Shown: positions 1 to 8,995, counted from the stretch's first letter. The stretch is DNA of 64,000 nt from Nitrosospira sp. 56-18 (GCA_001899235.1 MKVR01000050.1:116735-180734), one strand, 5' to 3'. Made by a program: numbers and translations. The notes: generated from the letters alone by a model not told the origin.

Positions 1-1254
1 GAATTGTCCGCCGGTATTGGAGCGAAGATTGATGCCATGGGACCAGGTTGTCTGGTCGGTCTGGCTTCCCGCGAAAACGGGACTATTGGCGGGCGACAGG
101 TTATATCGGCGCCCATCGATGTTGACAAAACCGCTTTGCACCAGATTCCCGGTAACAGCATCCCTCAGATAGCTTTGTACATTCGCATGCGCATTGTTTT
201 GCCACATTCCCAGGGTATAGGAAAGCTTGATCGTAGGTGTAATGTCATAGGCGAGTTTCCATTTGAAATTATCCTGGATGGTATGGTTGATGTTTCCGGC
301 GCCCAGCGTCTGGATAGCGGCATTGGTAGGATTTGCTCCGGCGAAAGCGCCGGTTACCGGCGTTCCGCCGCCATTCGCCACTCCACTCGAAACAAGCGCA
401 GTCGCAAAGGTGATAGGCTGGCTGTGGGAATCGAGATGGTTATAATCAAAACGGAACGACAGATCGTTATAGCGATGGCCGAGGTATCCCGAGTACCTCT
501 GGCTCTGGTAGGTATCCTTTGTGCCATAAAGATTGAAAGTCTGCCAGGAGGCTTGCGCATCCGCGCCCGCCTCGAATTTTTCCGGCATTTTTGTGGTGAT
601 ATTGATCACCCCCCCAATGGAATTGCCGGCATAGGCGGCCGAAAAGGGGCCGTACATGATATCGATCCGTTCGATTTCACCGGGCGATACCGTATTCCAG
701 CGCGGCGAACCGGTATTGGTGTTGTTGTTGCCAAGCAAGGACGACAGCAAAATACCGTCCGCATAAATCAGGTTGCGCGCGCTGGCGGAAGTGCCCGAGG
801 TACGCATCCCCACCGGCGCATTGGTATCCCCGATGTAGCGGCTGCGCACCTGAATGGACGGCATGTATTTGATGGCATCCTCGGTAACCATGAGGTTGAT
901 GGCATTGTCCATCCTTTCCCGGGTAATGCTTTCGGTAGTCTGGGGTAACCGGTATCTTTCCTTATCGGTCTGCTTGCTGATCGGTTTCACTTTCCCGCCT
1001 ATCGTCATTTCTGGCATCTGGATCACGGGTTCGTGAGCAGCCAGCTTCATGATGGAGGTGCCAGCAGGAATGGGAGCAGTATCACCTGCCACCGGAAGTT
1101 CGGGCACTGAAGGAATACGCGGCTTCTTGTTCGTCGGCGGTGCGGATTCAGTTTCATTTTTTACAGGCAGGTCCGCCTGGCCTGCTGCATAGACGGGCGA
1201 TATGAAGAGCAGACTTCCAAACGCAAGGAAAACCAAATTTAATCTGGCATCCAT
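1..1254 (-). CDS. TonB-dependent outer-membrane receptor, N-terminal part (cut by window edge)
   Basis: The minus frame stays open from the ATG at 1254 to the window edge (418 codons), so the C-terminal part of the barrel is missing. The protein starts with a signal peptide (hydrophobic LVFLAFGSLLF, cleavage near VYAAG), then a low-complexity linker of about 90 residues, then a plug domain. The plug shows LIYADGILLSSLLG and IMYGPFSAAYAGNSIGGVINI, the typical 'GP..A.YG...GGVINI' signature of TonB receptors. Such receptors import ferric chelates, cobalamin or other scarce ligands using TonB-ExbBD energy; the ligand cannot be told. GGGAGG lies 9 bases before the ATG and supports this start. The ORF track lists only shadows of it because no stop lies in the window. 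Confidence 0.9.
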   Translation of the reverse strand, partial: MDARLNLVFLAFGSLLFISPVYAAGQADLPVKNETESAPPTNKKPRIPSVPELPVAGDTAPIPAGTSIMKLAAHEPVIQMPEMTIGGKVKPISKQTDKERYRLPQTTESITRERMDNAINLMVTEDAIKYMPSIQVRSRYIGDTNAPVGMRTSGTSASARNLIYADGILLSSLLGNNNTNTGSPRWNTVSPGEIERIDIMYGPFSAAYAGNSIGGVINITTKMPEKFEAGADAQASWQTFNLYGTKDTYQSQRYSGYLGHRYNDLSFRFDYNHLDSHSQPITFATALVSSGVANGGGTPVTGAFAGANPTNAAIQTLGAGNINHTIQDNFKWKLAYDITPTIKLSYTLGMWQNNAHANVQSYLRDAVTGNLVQSGFVNIDGRRYNLSPANSPVFAGSQTDQTTWSHGINLRSNTGGQF

Positions 1255-1360
1255 TTCCACGCACCTCCCTCTTTTTATTATGGGAAAAAGCACCTCTAGG
1301 CAAATCAGGGGAATTCAGTTCTTCGAGCGCGAGGATAATCTATTTCCTCCAAAGCAGGGA

Positions 1361-1377
1361 TGCGACAAATTGTCGCA
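1361..1377. promoter_or_regulatory. Perfect 17-bp palindrome, candidate operator
   Basis: TGCGACAAATTGTCGCA reads as two 8-base arms around a central A. It is 107 bases upstream of the TonB receptor start and on the same intergenic side as the Crp/Fnr-family gene. A dimeric repressor or activator would bind such a site. It is not the FNR (TTGAT-N4-ATCAA) or CRP (TGTGA-N6-TCACA) consensus. Which protein binds it is unknown. Confidence 0.45.
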
Positions 1378-1594
1378 CCAACAGGAACTGGCGAATTTAT
1401 AGGGTCCGCTTCCAGATAAAGGAAGGAAATTCAAAGGTGGCAGGATCAGAAGCCAGATGGCGGCTGATAATGGAAACCGGTACGTTGATGACAGGAAATC
1501 CGGGCAGATGAGTGGAGAAATTGCCGGTTTTCCTGCTCCTGCAGGTAAAAACCCGTGTGGATGATCTGTCGGATGGCTAACATCCTGTCCGGGG

Positions 1595-1619
1595 CAGACG
1601 CCGACTGCAGCGGCGTCTG
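1595..1619. repeat. Perfect 9-bp stem hairpin downstream of the Crp/Fnr-family gene
   Basis: CAGACGCCG and CGGCGTCTG are separated by seven bases. It lies about 80 bases past the stop of the minus-strand regulator gene. There is no run of T on either side, so it is not a standard intrinsic terminator, though it could protect an mRNA end. Confidence 0.45.
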
Positions 1620-1699
1620 AGAAAACTCTCCGGGCAACGGCGAGCCTATGCCGGAATAACAAAAATCAAATGATGAAGACGCGTTGCAGGCATCCTGGT

Positions 1700-2506
1700 T
1701 CAGGTAAATTGCGTGGTTATGGTTCTATTCCTGCCTGAGCCAGCCCTTGATGGCATTATCGTCCCGCTTGTCCCGCGAAAATTGGGGATCTGGCTTGCAG
1801 GCGCCTTTGGCAACAACCGGGTATATTCCCTTTTTAGCACTTCATAACCATCGCTTACGCGGTCTTCCAGCAACTTGCGGTTCACCACCGTGATATGGCC
1901 GCGCCGGTACTGAATCGCCCCCGCCGCCTGAAGTGTTTGCGCAGCCTGAGTCACGCTTTCGCGGCGCACTCCAAGCATACTGGCAACCATTTCATGCGTC
2001 ATCGGCAAAGAACCCCCGGATAACCGGTCCAGGCTCATCAACAGGAAACGGCATAATTGCTGTTCAATGGTCTGGCGATGTTCAACTGCGCACTGCTCTG
2101 TCTGCAGAAGCAGCGCCTGGCTGAAGCGCAGCAGCAGTTGCTGCAAGGCTCCGCCGGATTCAAATTCCTTTTTAAGGATGTTCGACTTGATACGGTAGCT
2201 GTAGCCAGGGCTTTGTACCAGCACGGTGGCAGGCGTACGGTCGCAGCCTAGAAGCAAAAACAGCCCGGTTACTCCTTCATTGCCGATCATCGACACTTGC
2301 CGGGATATCCCGGACTCCAATTCGTACATCCGCGCAATGATGCAGGTGGTGGGGAAATACAGGTGGCTGATACGGGAATTGGGTTCATAAATGACATGAC
2401 CCAGCGGTAATTCGACCAATTCGAGAAAAGGAAGCAGATTGGTGTACTCCTGTATAGGCAGGGCCGCAAGAATCTGATTCTGTTTGGGGCTATGCAATAT
2501 AGACAT
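1700..2506 (-). CDS. Crp/Fnr-family transcriptional regulator
   Basis: 268 residues. The first ~125 residues form a cyclic-nucleotide-binding-like beta-roll (IYEPNSRISHLYFPTTCII), followed by a dimerisation helix and a winged helix-turn-helix at about 165-215 (MTHEMVASMLGVRRESVTQAA). There is no N-terminal cysteine cluster, so it is not an oxygen-sensing FNR. The PRPP/phosphate cassette of true cAMP binders is not obvious either, so the effector is unknown. A Ser/Arg-rich tail of about 35 residues follows the HTH. AGAGGAA sits just before the ATG. Upstream (2591-2606) is a sigma-54-like element identical to the one upstream of the PEP-CTERM gene, an unusual arrangement for this family and a possible link between the two genes. 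Confidence 0.88.
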   Translation of the reverse strand: MSILHSPKQNQILAALPIQEYTNLLPFLELVELPLGHVIYEPNSRISHLYFPTTCIIARMYELESGISRQVSMIGNEGVTGLFLLLGCDRTPATVLVQSPGYSYRIKSNILKKEFESGGALQQLLLRFSQALLLQTEQCAVEHRQTIEQQLCRFLLMSLDRLSGGSLPMTHEMVASMLGVRRESVTQAAQTLQAAGAIQYRRGHITVVNRKLLEDRVSDGYEVLKREYTRLLPKAPASQIPNFRGTSGTIMPSRAGSGRNRTITTQFT

Positions 2507-2854
2507 GGAAGTTTCCTCTGGAATAACGATAGGGTTAAGGCTACCGGACTTCGTATCAACCTCAGGCAGTATCCTTTTACTTGTCTATCCAGCAATAATC
2601 ATGCCAAAATTATTTATCTTTTTATTTCATAAGGATAGCTATAAATTTAAAAGGGCATCCAGTTACCGAATTGAGGCACAAACTCAAACTCTTCCGCTAA
2701 TAGATTGAAAAATAAGGAGAATATACCGTCTCCATCTGACGACAATCCAGCCTAGACTTCGACACAATGCGAGCAGATGTTCTATCTGAGCTCTATCTGA
2801 CTTTATAGGGTTTGAAGAAGGTGACTGCAATCCCGTAAAAGTGGCGGGAAGAGC
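2507..2854. other. Intergenic region upstream of the Crp/Fnr-family gene
   Basis: About 350 bases. The part from 2590 to 2665 is strikingly AT-rich and contains the sigma-54-like element at 2591-2606. The rest separates the regulator from the diguanylate cyclase gene; no ORF with coding character is seen. Confidence 0.6.
2591..2606 (-). promoter_or_regulatory. Sigma-54-type -24/-12 promoter element, copy 1
   Basis: On the minus strand the sequence is TGGCATGATTATTGCT, against the RpoN consensus TGGCACGRNNNTTGCW: one mismatch (C to T) and the exact GG-N10-GC spacing. It points at the Crp/Fnr-family gene, whose start is 84 bases further on, which would leave a leader of about 70 bases. The same 16 bases recur at 8728-8743. 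Confidence 0.6.
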
Positions 2855-3754
2855 TCAACATGAGACTCTGACGCAATTGCGTCCACCGCTCTTGGCCTGG
2901 TACATTGCCTTGTCCGCAGACTGGATGAGATCGGTAAAATTCAGGCCGGATCCTGGAACCGCGGTTGCAACTCCAACACTAATGGTTGCCTGCAGTTCAC
3001 CTGATTCCGTTTGTATCAGGCCATCGGCTATCGCGGCCCTTACTCGTTCTGCTACGACGATCGCCCCGTTGCGGTCGCATTCCGGCAGAACAATCATTAA
3101 CTCTTCCCCACCAAACCGTCCGCAGCCATCATAGGGTCTTACCGCATGGGTCATACGCTCGGCCACGTCCCGCAGGACTGCATCCCCTACCAGGTGCCCG
3201 TGGCTGTCATTTATCTTCTTGAAATGGTCTATATCGGCAAAAATAAGGGAAATACAATAATTTCCCCGTTCCTTGCGGGCCATTTCATTTTGCAGGATAT
3301 CAATTATCGTACCCCTGTTATATAAACCGGTAAGCGCATCCCGCGTGGCTTTTGCCCGCAATTCCTGTTCGAGGTTACTAATACGCCGACCCGTCCGGAG
3401 CCTTGCCTGCAGTTCTTCGATGCTGTAAGGCTTGCTGATAAAGTCGTCCGCCCCGGCATCCATGGCCTCCACGGCAGATTCCGGTCCTTGCCGCGAAGTA
3501 AGAAGGATCAGATAAATATATCGATCTCTCACGCTATCGCGAAGCTGTCTGCATACCGTTACCCCATCCATTTCCGGCATCATCCAGTCCAGGGTCGCCA
3601 GCTGGGGCCCTGTGGCCTGTTTAAGCCTATTGAAAGCTGCGGTTCCATCCGTCACCGTCTCCACTTCATATCCGCTGTCTTTCAATGTCTCCTGCAGAAA
3701 TAGCAGGGATACAGGGTCATCATCCGCGATCAGTACTTTCAATTGAATCTCCAT
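2855..3754 (-). CDS. Response regulator with GGDEF domain (PleD-type diguanylate cyclase)
   Basis: 299 residues. Residues 1-120 are a receiver domain: acidic pocket IADDD near residue 10 and phospho-acceptor Asp in TLDWMMPEMDG. Residues ~135-299 are a GGDEF domain with DALTGLYNRG, the metal/substrate segment FADIDHFKKINDSHGH, and active-site motif RFGGEEL. RPYD lies five residues before GGEEL, matching the RxxD inhibitory site that binds c-di-GMP, so the enzyme is probably product-inhibited. It should make c-di-GMP from GTP when phosphorylated. Its start overlaps the end of the hybrid kinase gene by 35 bases, which strongly suggests that the kinase and this protein form one signalling pathway. 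Confidence 0.93.
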   Translation of the reverse strand: MEIQLKVLIADDDPVSLLFLQETLKDSGYEVETVTDGTAAFNRLKQATGPQLATLDWMMPEMDGVTVCRQLRDSVRDRYIYLILLTSRQGPESAVEAMDAGADDFISKPYSIEELQARLRTGRRISNLEQELRAKATRDALTGLYNRGTIIDILQNEMARKERGNYCISLIFADIDHFKKINDSHGHLVGDAVLRDVAERMTHAVRPYDGCGRFGGEELMIVLPECDRNGAIVVAERVRAAIADGLIQTESGELQATISVGVATAVPGSGLNFTDLIQSADKAMYQAKSGGRNCVRVSC

Positions 3755-6700
3755 TGATGAAGGCTTCCAGTTCAGCCGTCAATCCCTCCGCAAGTGCCCG
3801 GAGCCCGTCAAAGCAGGCGTCCACACCATCGATTTCGCCCGCTTTAGCGATCTGCTCCAGTTTTGCGGCGGCATCAGCCACCGGCTGGGCGCTAATAGTG
3901 CTGGCCGCGCCTTTAAGGCGATGGGCGGAACGTGCCACCAGCTCCAGGTCACCAGTGCCCGCGGCTTCCCGGATATCAGCCAGCGTAAGGGGAATTTCCT
4001 GCAAAAAAACGCGAACGAGCCGGATCAGCAATGGCTGTTTGCCGTTAACCCGTTTTAAAGCAGCTTCCGGATTGAATCCCTGGATTGCAAGCGATGTTTC
4101 TTCTGAGCTATTTGCACCCCCAGGTTGAATACCGGACGTTTCTTCCGATTCCAGAAGGCGCAGCAATAACTCCGGGTCGATGGGTTTCGGAATATAGTCG
4201 TCCATTCCCGCAGCAAGGCAACGTTCCCGATCTTCCTTCATCGCAGCGGCAGTAAGCGCGATGATGCGGACATGCTTTCCCCCCGCATTTTTCTCGCGTT
4301 TACGAATCTCGACCGTGGCCTGATAGCCATCCATGCGGGGCATTTGTCCGTCCATCAGGATGACGTCGAACTGCTGCTCATCCAGCATCCTCATGGCTTC
4401 GATTCCATCACCAGCAGTAGCTGAGGAATGGCCCCGGTTTCGCAAGATTTCTTCCACCACTTTCTGATTGATCAAATTATCCTCCGCTATCAACACATTC
4501 AGGGTGCGCGAGGGCTGGGGCCTGCTCGCGTATCCACTTGAAACGATAGGGATACCATCATCTGTCCTGCTCATGGCAACCATGATCGCGTTAAACAGTT
4601 CCGAGGACTTGACAGGTTTTCTCAGGTAACTGGCTATGCCTATTTCCTTATAACGTTTGATTTCATCGTAAGCATCGTTCGAAGAAAGCATCATGATCGT
4701 AGTTCCGGCCAATGCCTGAATATGGCTGACAAGCTCGATCAACTGAAAACCATCGCACTCGGGCATCCGCGAGTCCAGCAATACCAGCGGGTATGTCTTA
4801 CCAAGCGCTGCGGCGTTCAATAACTCCGCCAACGCTTCCGTGCTATTCGTCGCAAGCACCGGCTGCATGGACCAGCTCAAAAGAATCTCTTCAAGAATCA
4901 ATCGGTTTGTGCTGTTGTCCTCGACAACCAGAACCGGCACATTCTTTAGATCCTGCCGGAGTAGGATTTCCGGCTGACGATCCGGAACCGCAAACTTTGC
5001 CGTGAAGTAAAATGTCGTTCCTTTTCCTAGCTCACTTTCAACCCCGACCGATCCACGCATTAACTTGACAAGCTGGGACACGATCGTCAGCCCCAGGCCG
5101 GTCCCTCCATATTTTCGGGTGGTCGAACTGTCGCCCTGCGCAAAGGCATCGAAGATATAGACTTGCTGTTCGGCGGTCATTCCAATCCCGGTATCGGTGA
5201 TATTGAAACGAAGCAGGACATGCTTTGTCGCTGCCTCCTCCAGAGACTCCTGCATAACCCGTAATACCACTTCCCCCTGTTTCGTAAACTTCAGTGCGTT
5301 GCCCGTCAAATTAACGATAATTTGTGCAAGGCGGCCAGGATCGCCTTGCAAAAGAAGCGGCACTTCCGGAGCAACCCGATAAGCCAGCTCTATTCCTTTC
5401 TCATTGGCGGCTGCGGAAAATGCTTTTAACGTGTTTCCAACCAACTCTCGCAAATCGAACTCGATATCATCGAGCTCGAGCTTGTTTGCTTCCATCTTGG
5501 AAAAATCGAGAATGTCGTTGAGAAGCCGTAGCAATGAATCTGCTGAGGATTTTATCAAGGTCATGAACTCCTGTTGCTGGGAAGACAACGGGGTTTTAAG
5601 CATGAGATCGGTAAGGCCGATGACGCCGTTCATGGGTGTGCGAATTTCATGGCTCATGTTTGCCAGAAACGAACTTTTCGCGGTGGTGGCAGCCTCGGCA
5701 GCCTCCTTGGCCCGGTGCAATTCCCTCTCCCGTTGTTTTCGCTCGGTGATATCGCGCAGGAATGCGCCGAACTCATGAGTCTCTCCGCCACTTATCAGCG
5801 AGACGCTGAATTCGATCGGAAGCTCATGGCCGACGCGGTTGCGAGCGGTTAGCTCGATTCTGCGTATGGTGGTGGGAATATCTCCGCCAGTTCCGAGGCG
5901 GTTAACCGTGTCAAAGTACAACGCCCGGCTGGAAGGAGCGATAATCAATTCTTCAAATGACTGTCCCCGGGCTTCTTCGAAAGACCAGCCAAAGGTTGCT
6001 TGCGCCTGCCGATTCCAATCGATGATATTACCGGTACCGTCCATACCAACGAATGCGTCATGCGCTGTCGCCACAATTTGCCTCGTTCGCTCTTCGCTGG
6101 CCCGAAGGGCTTCGTTGGCCCGTTTTGTCTCCGATACATCGTGCGCGACGCAAAATATCTGCCGACGGTCCTTTGCCCATCTGGCCGACCACAGGAGATG
6201 CACAACCGAACCATCTTTGTGAATGTAGCGATTACCGAAATCCCGCGTGGAATGTCCGCTCATGACCTCCGCTGCGAAGTGCCGACTTCGGTCGATATCG
6301 TCTGGATGCACCAACTCAAGATAAGGCCGCCCGGCAAGCTCATCCGCAGTGTAGCCCCAGGTAGCCTCGCAAGCACGACTTACATTGACAAAACATCCGG
6401 ATTCATCAATTGAGCAGATAACATCCAGCGAATTATCCATCATGTCTCTATTCTCTCTGGCCGCTTTTCCAGTCTGGACAATGGATCTGGACAACCCTTG
6501 CCCGATATAAGCAGCTACGCCAAGCCCAAGGCAGCCAAATAGAACAATAGTGAGACGGGAAATAGTCTGCGCCTGCGCGGTTGCTTCATCGGCTTGCTTG
6601 CTGAAATCGCTTACTTCGCGAGATGAAAGACTGACTGCCTCCTTGATGGCCGCCATGTTTTCGGCTTGAGCGGGCAGGTATTTCTGCCAGTAAATCTTTT

Positions 6701-7154
6701 GCGCCGCGCGTGGATTCCGTGTCGCCAAGTGCAAAACCTGTTCTTTTATGGGCAGAATTACTTGTCGATCATGCTCTACCAATTGCCTCAGCATCGCATT
6801 CAACTCTTTGTTTGCGGTGGCTGCTATTGCCGCATCCAGATTTACGATCGCATGCTCATGAAGCTTTTCCTCCTGCTGCTTTTTCTCGTTGAATGCATCC
6901 TTGTCCGCGGGATCAAGCAAAAGGTCAGTAAGCTGGTTTGCCGCTTCCATGAAAGCAACCTGGGCTTCCCGTATAAGAACGCGTGTCCGGTTCAGCAGCA
7001 ATGTCTCTGCTGCTGCGGCATCCACTCTCTGCTGCAGATTCTGGTGAAGAAACAGATTTGTTCCCAGCCCGAGCGCAAGCAGCAAAACAAAGCCACTCGC
7101 AGCGACCACAGTGAAACGCTTATATACAATGGGTTTCAAGAAATCGACGGACAT
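3720..7154 (-). CDS. Hybrid sensor histidine kinase with two PAS, two receiver domains and Hpt
   Basis: 1144 residues. Order: membrane helix at ~14-34, periplasmic four-helix-bundle-like sensor to ~200, second helix ([15 protein letters not shown]), PAS at ~240-345, second PAS at ~360-480, HisKA with [14 protein letters not shown], HATPase with [13 protein letters not shown], receiver 1 (Asp in [13 protein letters not shown]), receiver 2 (Asp in [13 protein letters not shown]) and a C-terminal Hpt with [10 protein letters not shown]. This is a complete His-Asp-His-Asp phosphorelay in one inner-membrane protein; the final acceptor may be the overlapping diguanylate cyclase. The periplasmic signal is unknown. 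The ATG at 7154 has a poor ribosome site, so the exact start is less certain than the domains. Confidence 0.92.
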   Translation of the reverse strand: MSVDFLKPIVYKRFTVVAASGFVLLLALGLGTNLFLHQNLQQRVDAAAAETLLLNRTRVLIREAQVAFMEAANQLTDLLLDPADKDAFNEKKQQEEKLHEHAIVNLDAAIAATANKELNAMLRQLVEHDRQVILPIKEQVLHLATRNPRAAQKIYWQKYLPAQAENMAAIKEAVSLSSREVSDFSKQADEATAQAQTISRLTIVLFGCLGLGVAAYIGQGLSRSIVQTGKAARENRDMMDNSLDVICSIDESGCFVNVSRACEATWGYTADELAGRPYLELVHPDDIDRSRHFAAEVMSGHSTRDFGNRYIHKDGSVVHLLWSARWAKDRRQIFCVAHDVSETKRANEALRASEERTRQIVATAHDAFVGMDGTGNIIDWNRQAQATFGWSFEEARGQSFEELIIAPSSRALYFDTVNRLGTGGDIPTTIRRIELTARNRVGHELPIEFSVSLISGGETHEFGAFLRDITERKQRERELHRAKEAAEAATTAKSSFLANMSHEIRTPMNGVIGLTDLMLKTPLSSQQQEFMTLIKSSADSLLRLLNDILDFSKMEANKLELDDIEFDLRELVGNTLKAFSAAANEKGIELAYRVAPEVPLLLQGDPGRLAQIIVNLTGNALKFTKQGEVVLRVMQESLEEAATKHVLLRFNITDTGIGMTAEQQVYIFDAFAQGDSSTTRKYGGTGLGLTIVSQLVKLMRGSVGVESELGKGTTFYFTAKFAVPDRQPEILLRQDLKNVPVLVVEDNSTNRLILEEILLSWSMQPVLATNSTEALAELLNAAALGKTYPLVLLDSRMPECDGFQLIELVSHIQALAGTTIMMLSSNDAYDEIKRYKEIGIASYLRKPVKSSELFNAIMVAMSRTDDGIPIVSSGYASRPQPSRTLNVLIAEDNLINQKVVEEILRNRGHSSATAGDGIEAMRMLDEQQFDVILMDGQMPRMDGYQATVEIRKREKNAGGKHVRIIALTAAAMKEDRERCLAAGMDDYIPKPIDPELLLRLLESEETSGIQPGGANSSEETSLAIQGFNPEAALKRVNGKQPLLIRLVRVFLQEIPLTLADIREAAGTGDLELVARSAHRLKGAASTISAQPVADAAAKLEQIAKAGEIDGVDACFDGLRALAEGLTAELEAFINGDSIESTDRG

Positions 7155-7256
7155 ATGGCAATTAGGCTGGCCGTGAATCGCGACGCCGCAGGGGTGACCC
7201 GTGAAGAGATGCGTTTTATTTCTTGTGAGCGCGCCTTAGCGCTTGAACAGGTCTTT

Positions 7257-7365
7257 AAACCTAAATCCGTTAGTTGATCGCTCTTGGTTTAGGACCATGA
7301 TCCACAAGGATTCTAACGATACTCGACGTTCATCTGCGCGGTGAGTTCGCTACAAGGCCTGACGT
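7257..7365 (+). repeat. Decayed copy of MITE-like family B
   Basis: Starts AAACCTAAATCCG and continues with TTGATCGCTC, CCATGATCCACAA, ACTCGAC and GTTCGC in the same order as the intact element at 38549-38789 (AAACCTAAATCCGGCAGTTG, then CCATGATCCACAAAGCC). The right inverted-repeat end is not recognisable, so this is a truncated remnant. Confidence 0.6.
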
Positions 7366-7399
7366 GCAAGAGTGAGCGAAGCCAATGGAAAACCAAACC

Positions 7400-7428
7400 A
7401 AGGGCATTGACAGCTCGTCAATGCCCTT
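7400..7428. repeat. Perfect 12-bp stem hairpin
   Basis: AAGGGCATTGAC and GTCAATGCCCTT with a 5-base loop (AGCTC). No T tract follows on either strand, so it is not clearly a terminator. It sits at the edge of the decayed family B element. Confidence 0.6.
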
Positions 7429-7481
7429 GATAACGGTGCGCAATTTATGGTGAATCGACAATTCACTGCATAAAAACCTCC

Positions 7482-7563
7482 GTCATTCCGGACGCCGCAT
7501 CAGCGGCGAGCCGGAATCCGGAGCTTTTCAAGCTACTGGATTTCCGCTTTCGTGGAAATGACC
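7482..7563. repeat. REP-like composite palindrome
   Basis: Outer arms GTCATTCC and GGAAATGAC enclose a nested hairpin: ATTCCGG / CCGGAAT with inner GCCGC / GCGGC. Sequences of this kind are widely dispersed between genes in proteobacteria. Only one copy was noticed in the window. Confidence 0.5.
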
Positions 7564-7938
7564 CAAGTATTTATTCAACGCATTTCCGGCTCAGGATACG
7601 AGTCGGACAAATAAATCAGCCTCCAGGAGAACAAGCCTCATTAAACATCAAAAGGGACAAGGAAAGTACCTGTAAGAAATTACAGGTGGGCGAATGCATT
7701 TATCCATAAAACATCATTGGTTGTTTTTATTCTTTTGCGCTGCGGCCCTTCTGACACGTATTGCGTGATTGTTGCGTCTGATCCAGGCAAGCACGGGCGC
7801 GAGCCACCTATGCGAATCTGGCGGATTCATCCAAATTCTCTGGAGCTGCTGAATGTTTTGAAGTGGCGCTGGGAAGGCTGGGGTTGAACCCTGCAGATCG
7901 GCCCAAGGTATCGATATTCAAGACCAGCTGCGGGGGGA

Positions 7939-7950
7939 GGGGGGGGGGGG
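7939..7950. repeat. G12 homopolymer tract
   Basis: Twelve consecutive G preceded by a G6 run one base away, 30 bases beyond the PEP-CTERM gene terminator. Long G tracts are prone to slippage, but this one is not inside or just before an identifiable gene. Confidence 0.7.
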
Positions 7951-7979
7951 AGATCTTTTTGGGAGCTTGGGTGGAAGTC

Positions 7980-8004
7980 TAAAAAATACCCGCTCCAGGC
8001 GGGT
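7980..8004 (-). terminator. Intrinsic terminator of the PEP-CTERM gene
   Basis: On the minus strand ACCCGC, a 5-base loop and GCGGGT are followed by ATTTTTT, about 28 bases after the stop codon. A textbook rho-independent terminator. Confidence 0.85.
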
Positions 8005-8031
8005 TGATTCATGCTCGTCTTTTTTAACCAG

Positions 8032-8676
8032 TCAATTTCCAGCGCTGCGCATTCTCCATCCTAAAAGACCTAGACCGGCTATCAGCATGGCGTAAGTTTC
8101 GGGTTCTGGAACAGGAGACGGATTACCTACACTGGCGACAATGGTGAAACTAAACCAATCGCGGACACGGAAGGGGTCACCCGTGTATTTAGTTCCAGTC
8201 ATAGACAGCGTGGTACCGTCAAACGTACCGGAAAAGTTATCTATCCCACCCATTGATAACCCTGTGCAACTGGTCATTGGCGATAAGATGAAGCAGGGAT
8301 CATTGCTTGCAATGAAATCCTCCCCATTCATCATGAGACCGGGATAGGTAGGGAGCGAAAAGCCCAGTGCGGCTGCGCCCCCGCTATCGACTGCCAACGT
8401 GTCAAACTGAATTATCTGGCGATTAAGCCATACAGGGGTATCACGAATGACGTTGAAACTGCCTGACAGGATAAAGATCTGCGGATCAGGCGAGGGAATG
8501 CAAACGCCCTGGAGGTCACAAATGACAACAACGGAGCTCTGATCGTAAGTTACCGAACTCTGGCTGGAGTCGATGTTGACGACGACCGCGTGTGCGCTGG
8601 TGGCAACGGCAATCAGCACCATGGCCATAAGGGTGAGCACGACCGCATTCCGACAGAATCGAATAGTTAAGTTCAT
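8032..8676 (-). CDS. PEP-CTERM sorting-domain protein
   Basis: 214 residues. It has an N-terminal signal peptide (VVLTLMAMVLIAVATSAHA), a beta-rich secreted body with no recognised catalytic motif, and a C-terminal sorting signal: VPEPETYAMLIAGLGLLGW followed by the basic tail RMRSAGN. In the PEP-CTERM system an exosortase (EpsH) recognises this tail and processes the protein for export and surface or matrix display. No exosortase lies in the window. A sigma-54-type element lies 52 bases upstream and an intrinsic terminator follows directly, so it appears to be a single-gene unit. Its specific role is unknown; family members are often linked to exopolysaccharide matrix and flocs. Confidence 0.93.
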   Translation of the reverse strand: MNLTIRFCRNAVVLTLMAMVLIAVATSAHAVVVNIDSSQSSVTYDQSSVVVICDLQGVCIPSPDPQIFILSGSFNVIRDTPVWLNRQIIQFDTLAVDSGGAAALGFSLPTYPGLMMNGEDFIASNDPCFILSPMTSCTGLSMGGIDNFSGTFDGTTLSMTGTKYTGDPFRVRDWFSFTIVASVGNPSPVPEPETYAMLIAGLGLLGWRMRSAGN

Positions 8677-8727
8677 TATTAGGAAGGATCGCTTATGGGT
8701 GAGCCATGGCTAGATGCTGCAGAAAAA

Positions 8728-8743
8728 AGCAATAATCATGCCA
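8728..8743 (-). promoter_or_regulatory. Sigma-54-type -24/-12 promoter element, copy 2
   Basis: TGGCATGATTATTGCT on the minus strand, identical base for base to the element at 2591-2606 and one mismatch from the RpoN consensus. The GC of the -12 box lies 53 bases before the PEP-CTERM start, giving a leader of about 40 bases. RpoN control of PEP-CTERM genes is known for the PrsK/PrsR system, which is not encoded in this window. Confidence 0.7.
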
Positions 8744-8962
8744 TAGTTCATACATCCCATGGATAGGCAATTTACGGGCTGTTCACGTTTCATAGGCAAC
8801 GATTACGCTTGGTTACATGTAAAGAATTTCGACGTTGCAGAAGTGAAAACGGAACCTAAACTTCGTTACGCCCCCCCCCCGAGTGCCCAATAGCAGAGGC
8901 GATATTCCGTCTGTAAGCGCCCCTTGACTCTCAGGCAAAGTTGCCTCCCAGTTATCCAAAAA

Positions 8963-8995
8963 ATAAAAAAGGGGCAGTCAATAGACTAACCCCTT
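8963..8995 (-). terminator. Intrinsic terminator after the tRNA gene
   Basis: On the minus strand AAGGGG, inner AGTC/GACT pairing and CCCCTT, followed by a T-rich tail (TTTTTTATTTTTT). It begins about eight bases beyond the tRNA 3' end. Confidence 0.85.

Larger units (their letters stand above)
1255..1699. other. Intergenic region upstream of the TonB receptor gene
   Basis: About 445 bases with no convincing gene. The listed ORF at 1315-1662 has no homology-like features and no good start site. The region holds a perfect palindrome at 1361-1377 and a 9-bp perfect hairpin at 1595-1619, both annotated separately. The receptor promoter should lie here on the minus strand. Confidence 0.7.
7155..7979. 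other. Repeat-rich intergenic region of about 825 bases
   Basis: No credible gene. It holds a decayed copy of the AACCTAAATCCGG element (7257-7365), a perfect 12-bp hairpin (7400-7428), a REP-like composite palindrome (7482-7563) and a G12 tract (7939-7950). The listed ORF 7827-8012 owes its proline run to that G tract read backwards and is not coding. Confidence 0.65.

Noticed and set aside
1315-1662. ORF of 115 codons on the minus strand
   Set aside because: It runs through a hairpin and palindrome, has no ribosome site, and its composition is not protein-like.
7827-8012. 61-codon ORF with a run of prolines
   Set aside because: The prolines come from the G12 tract; it also runs across the PEP-CTERM terminator.
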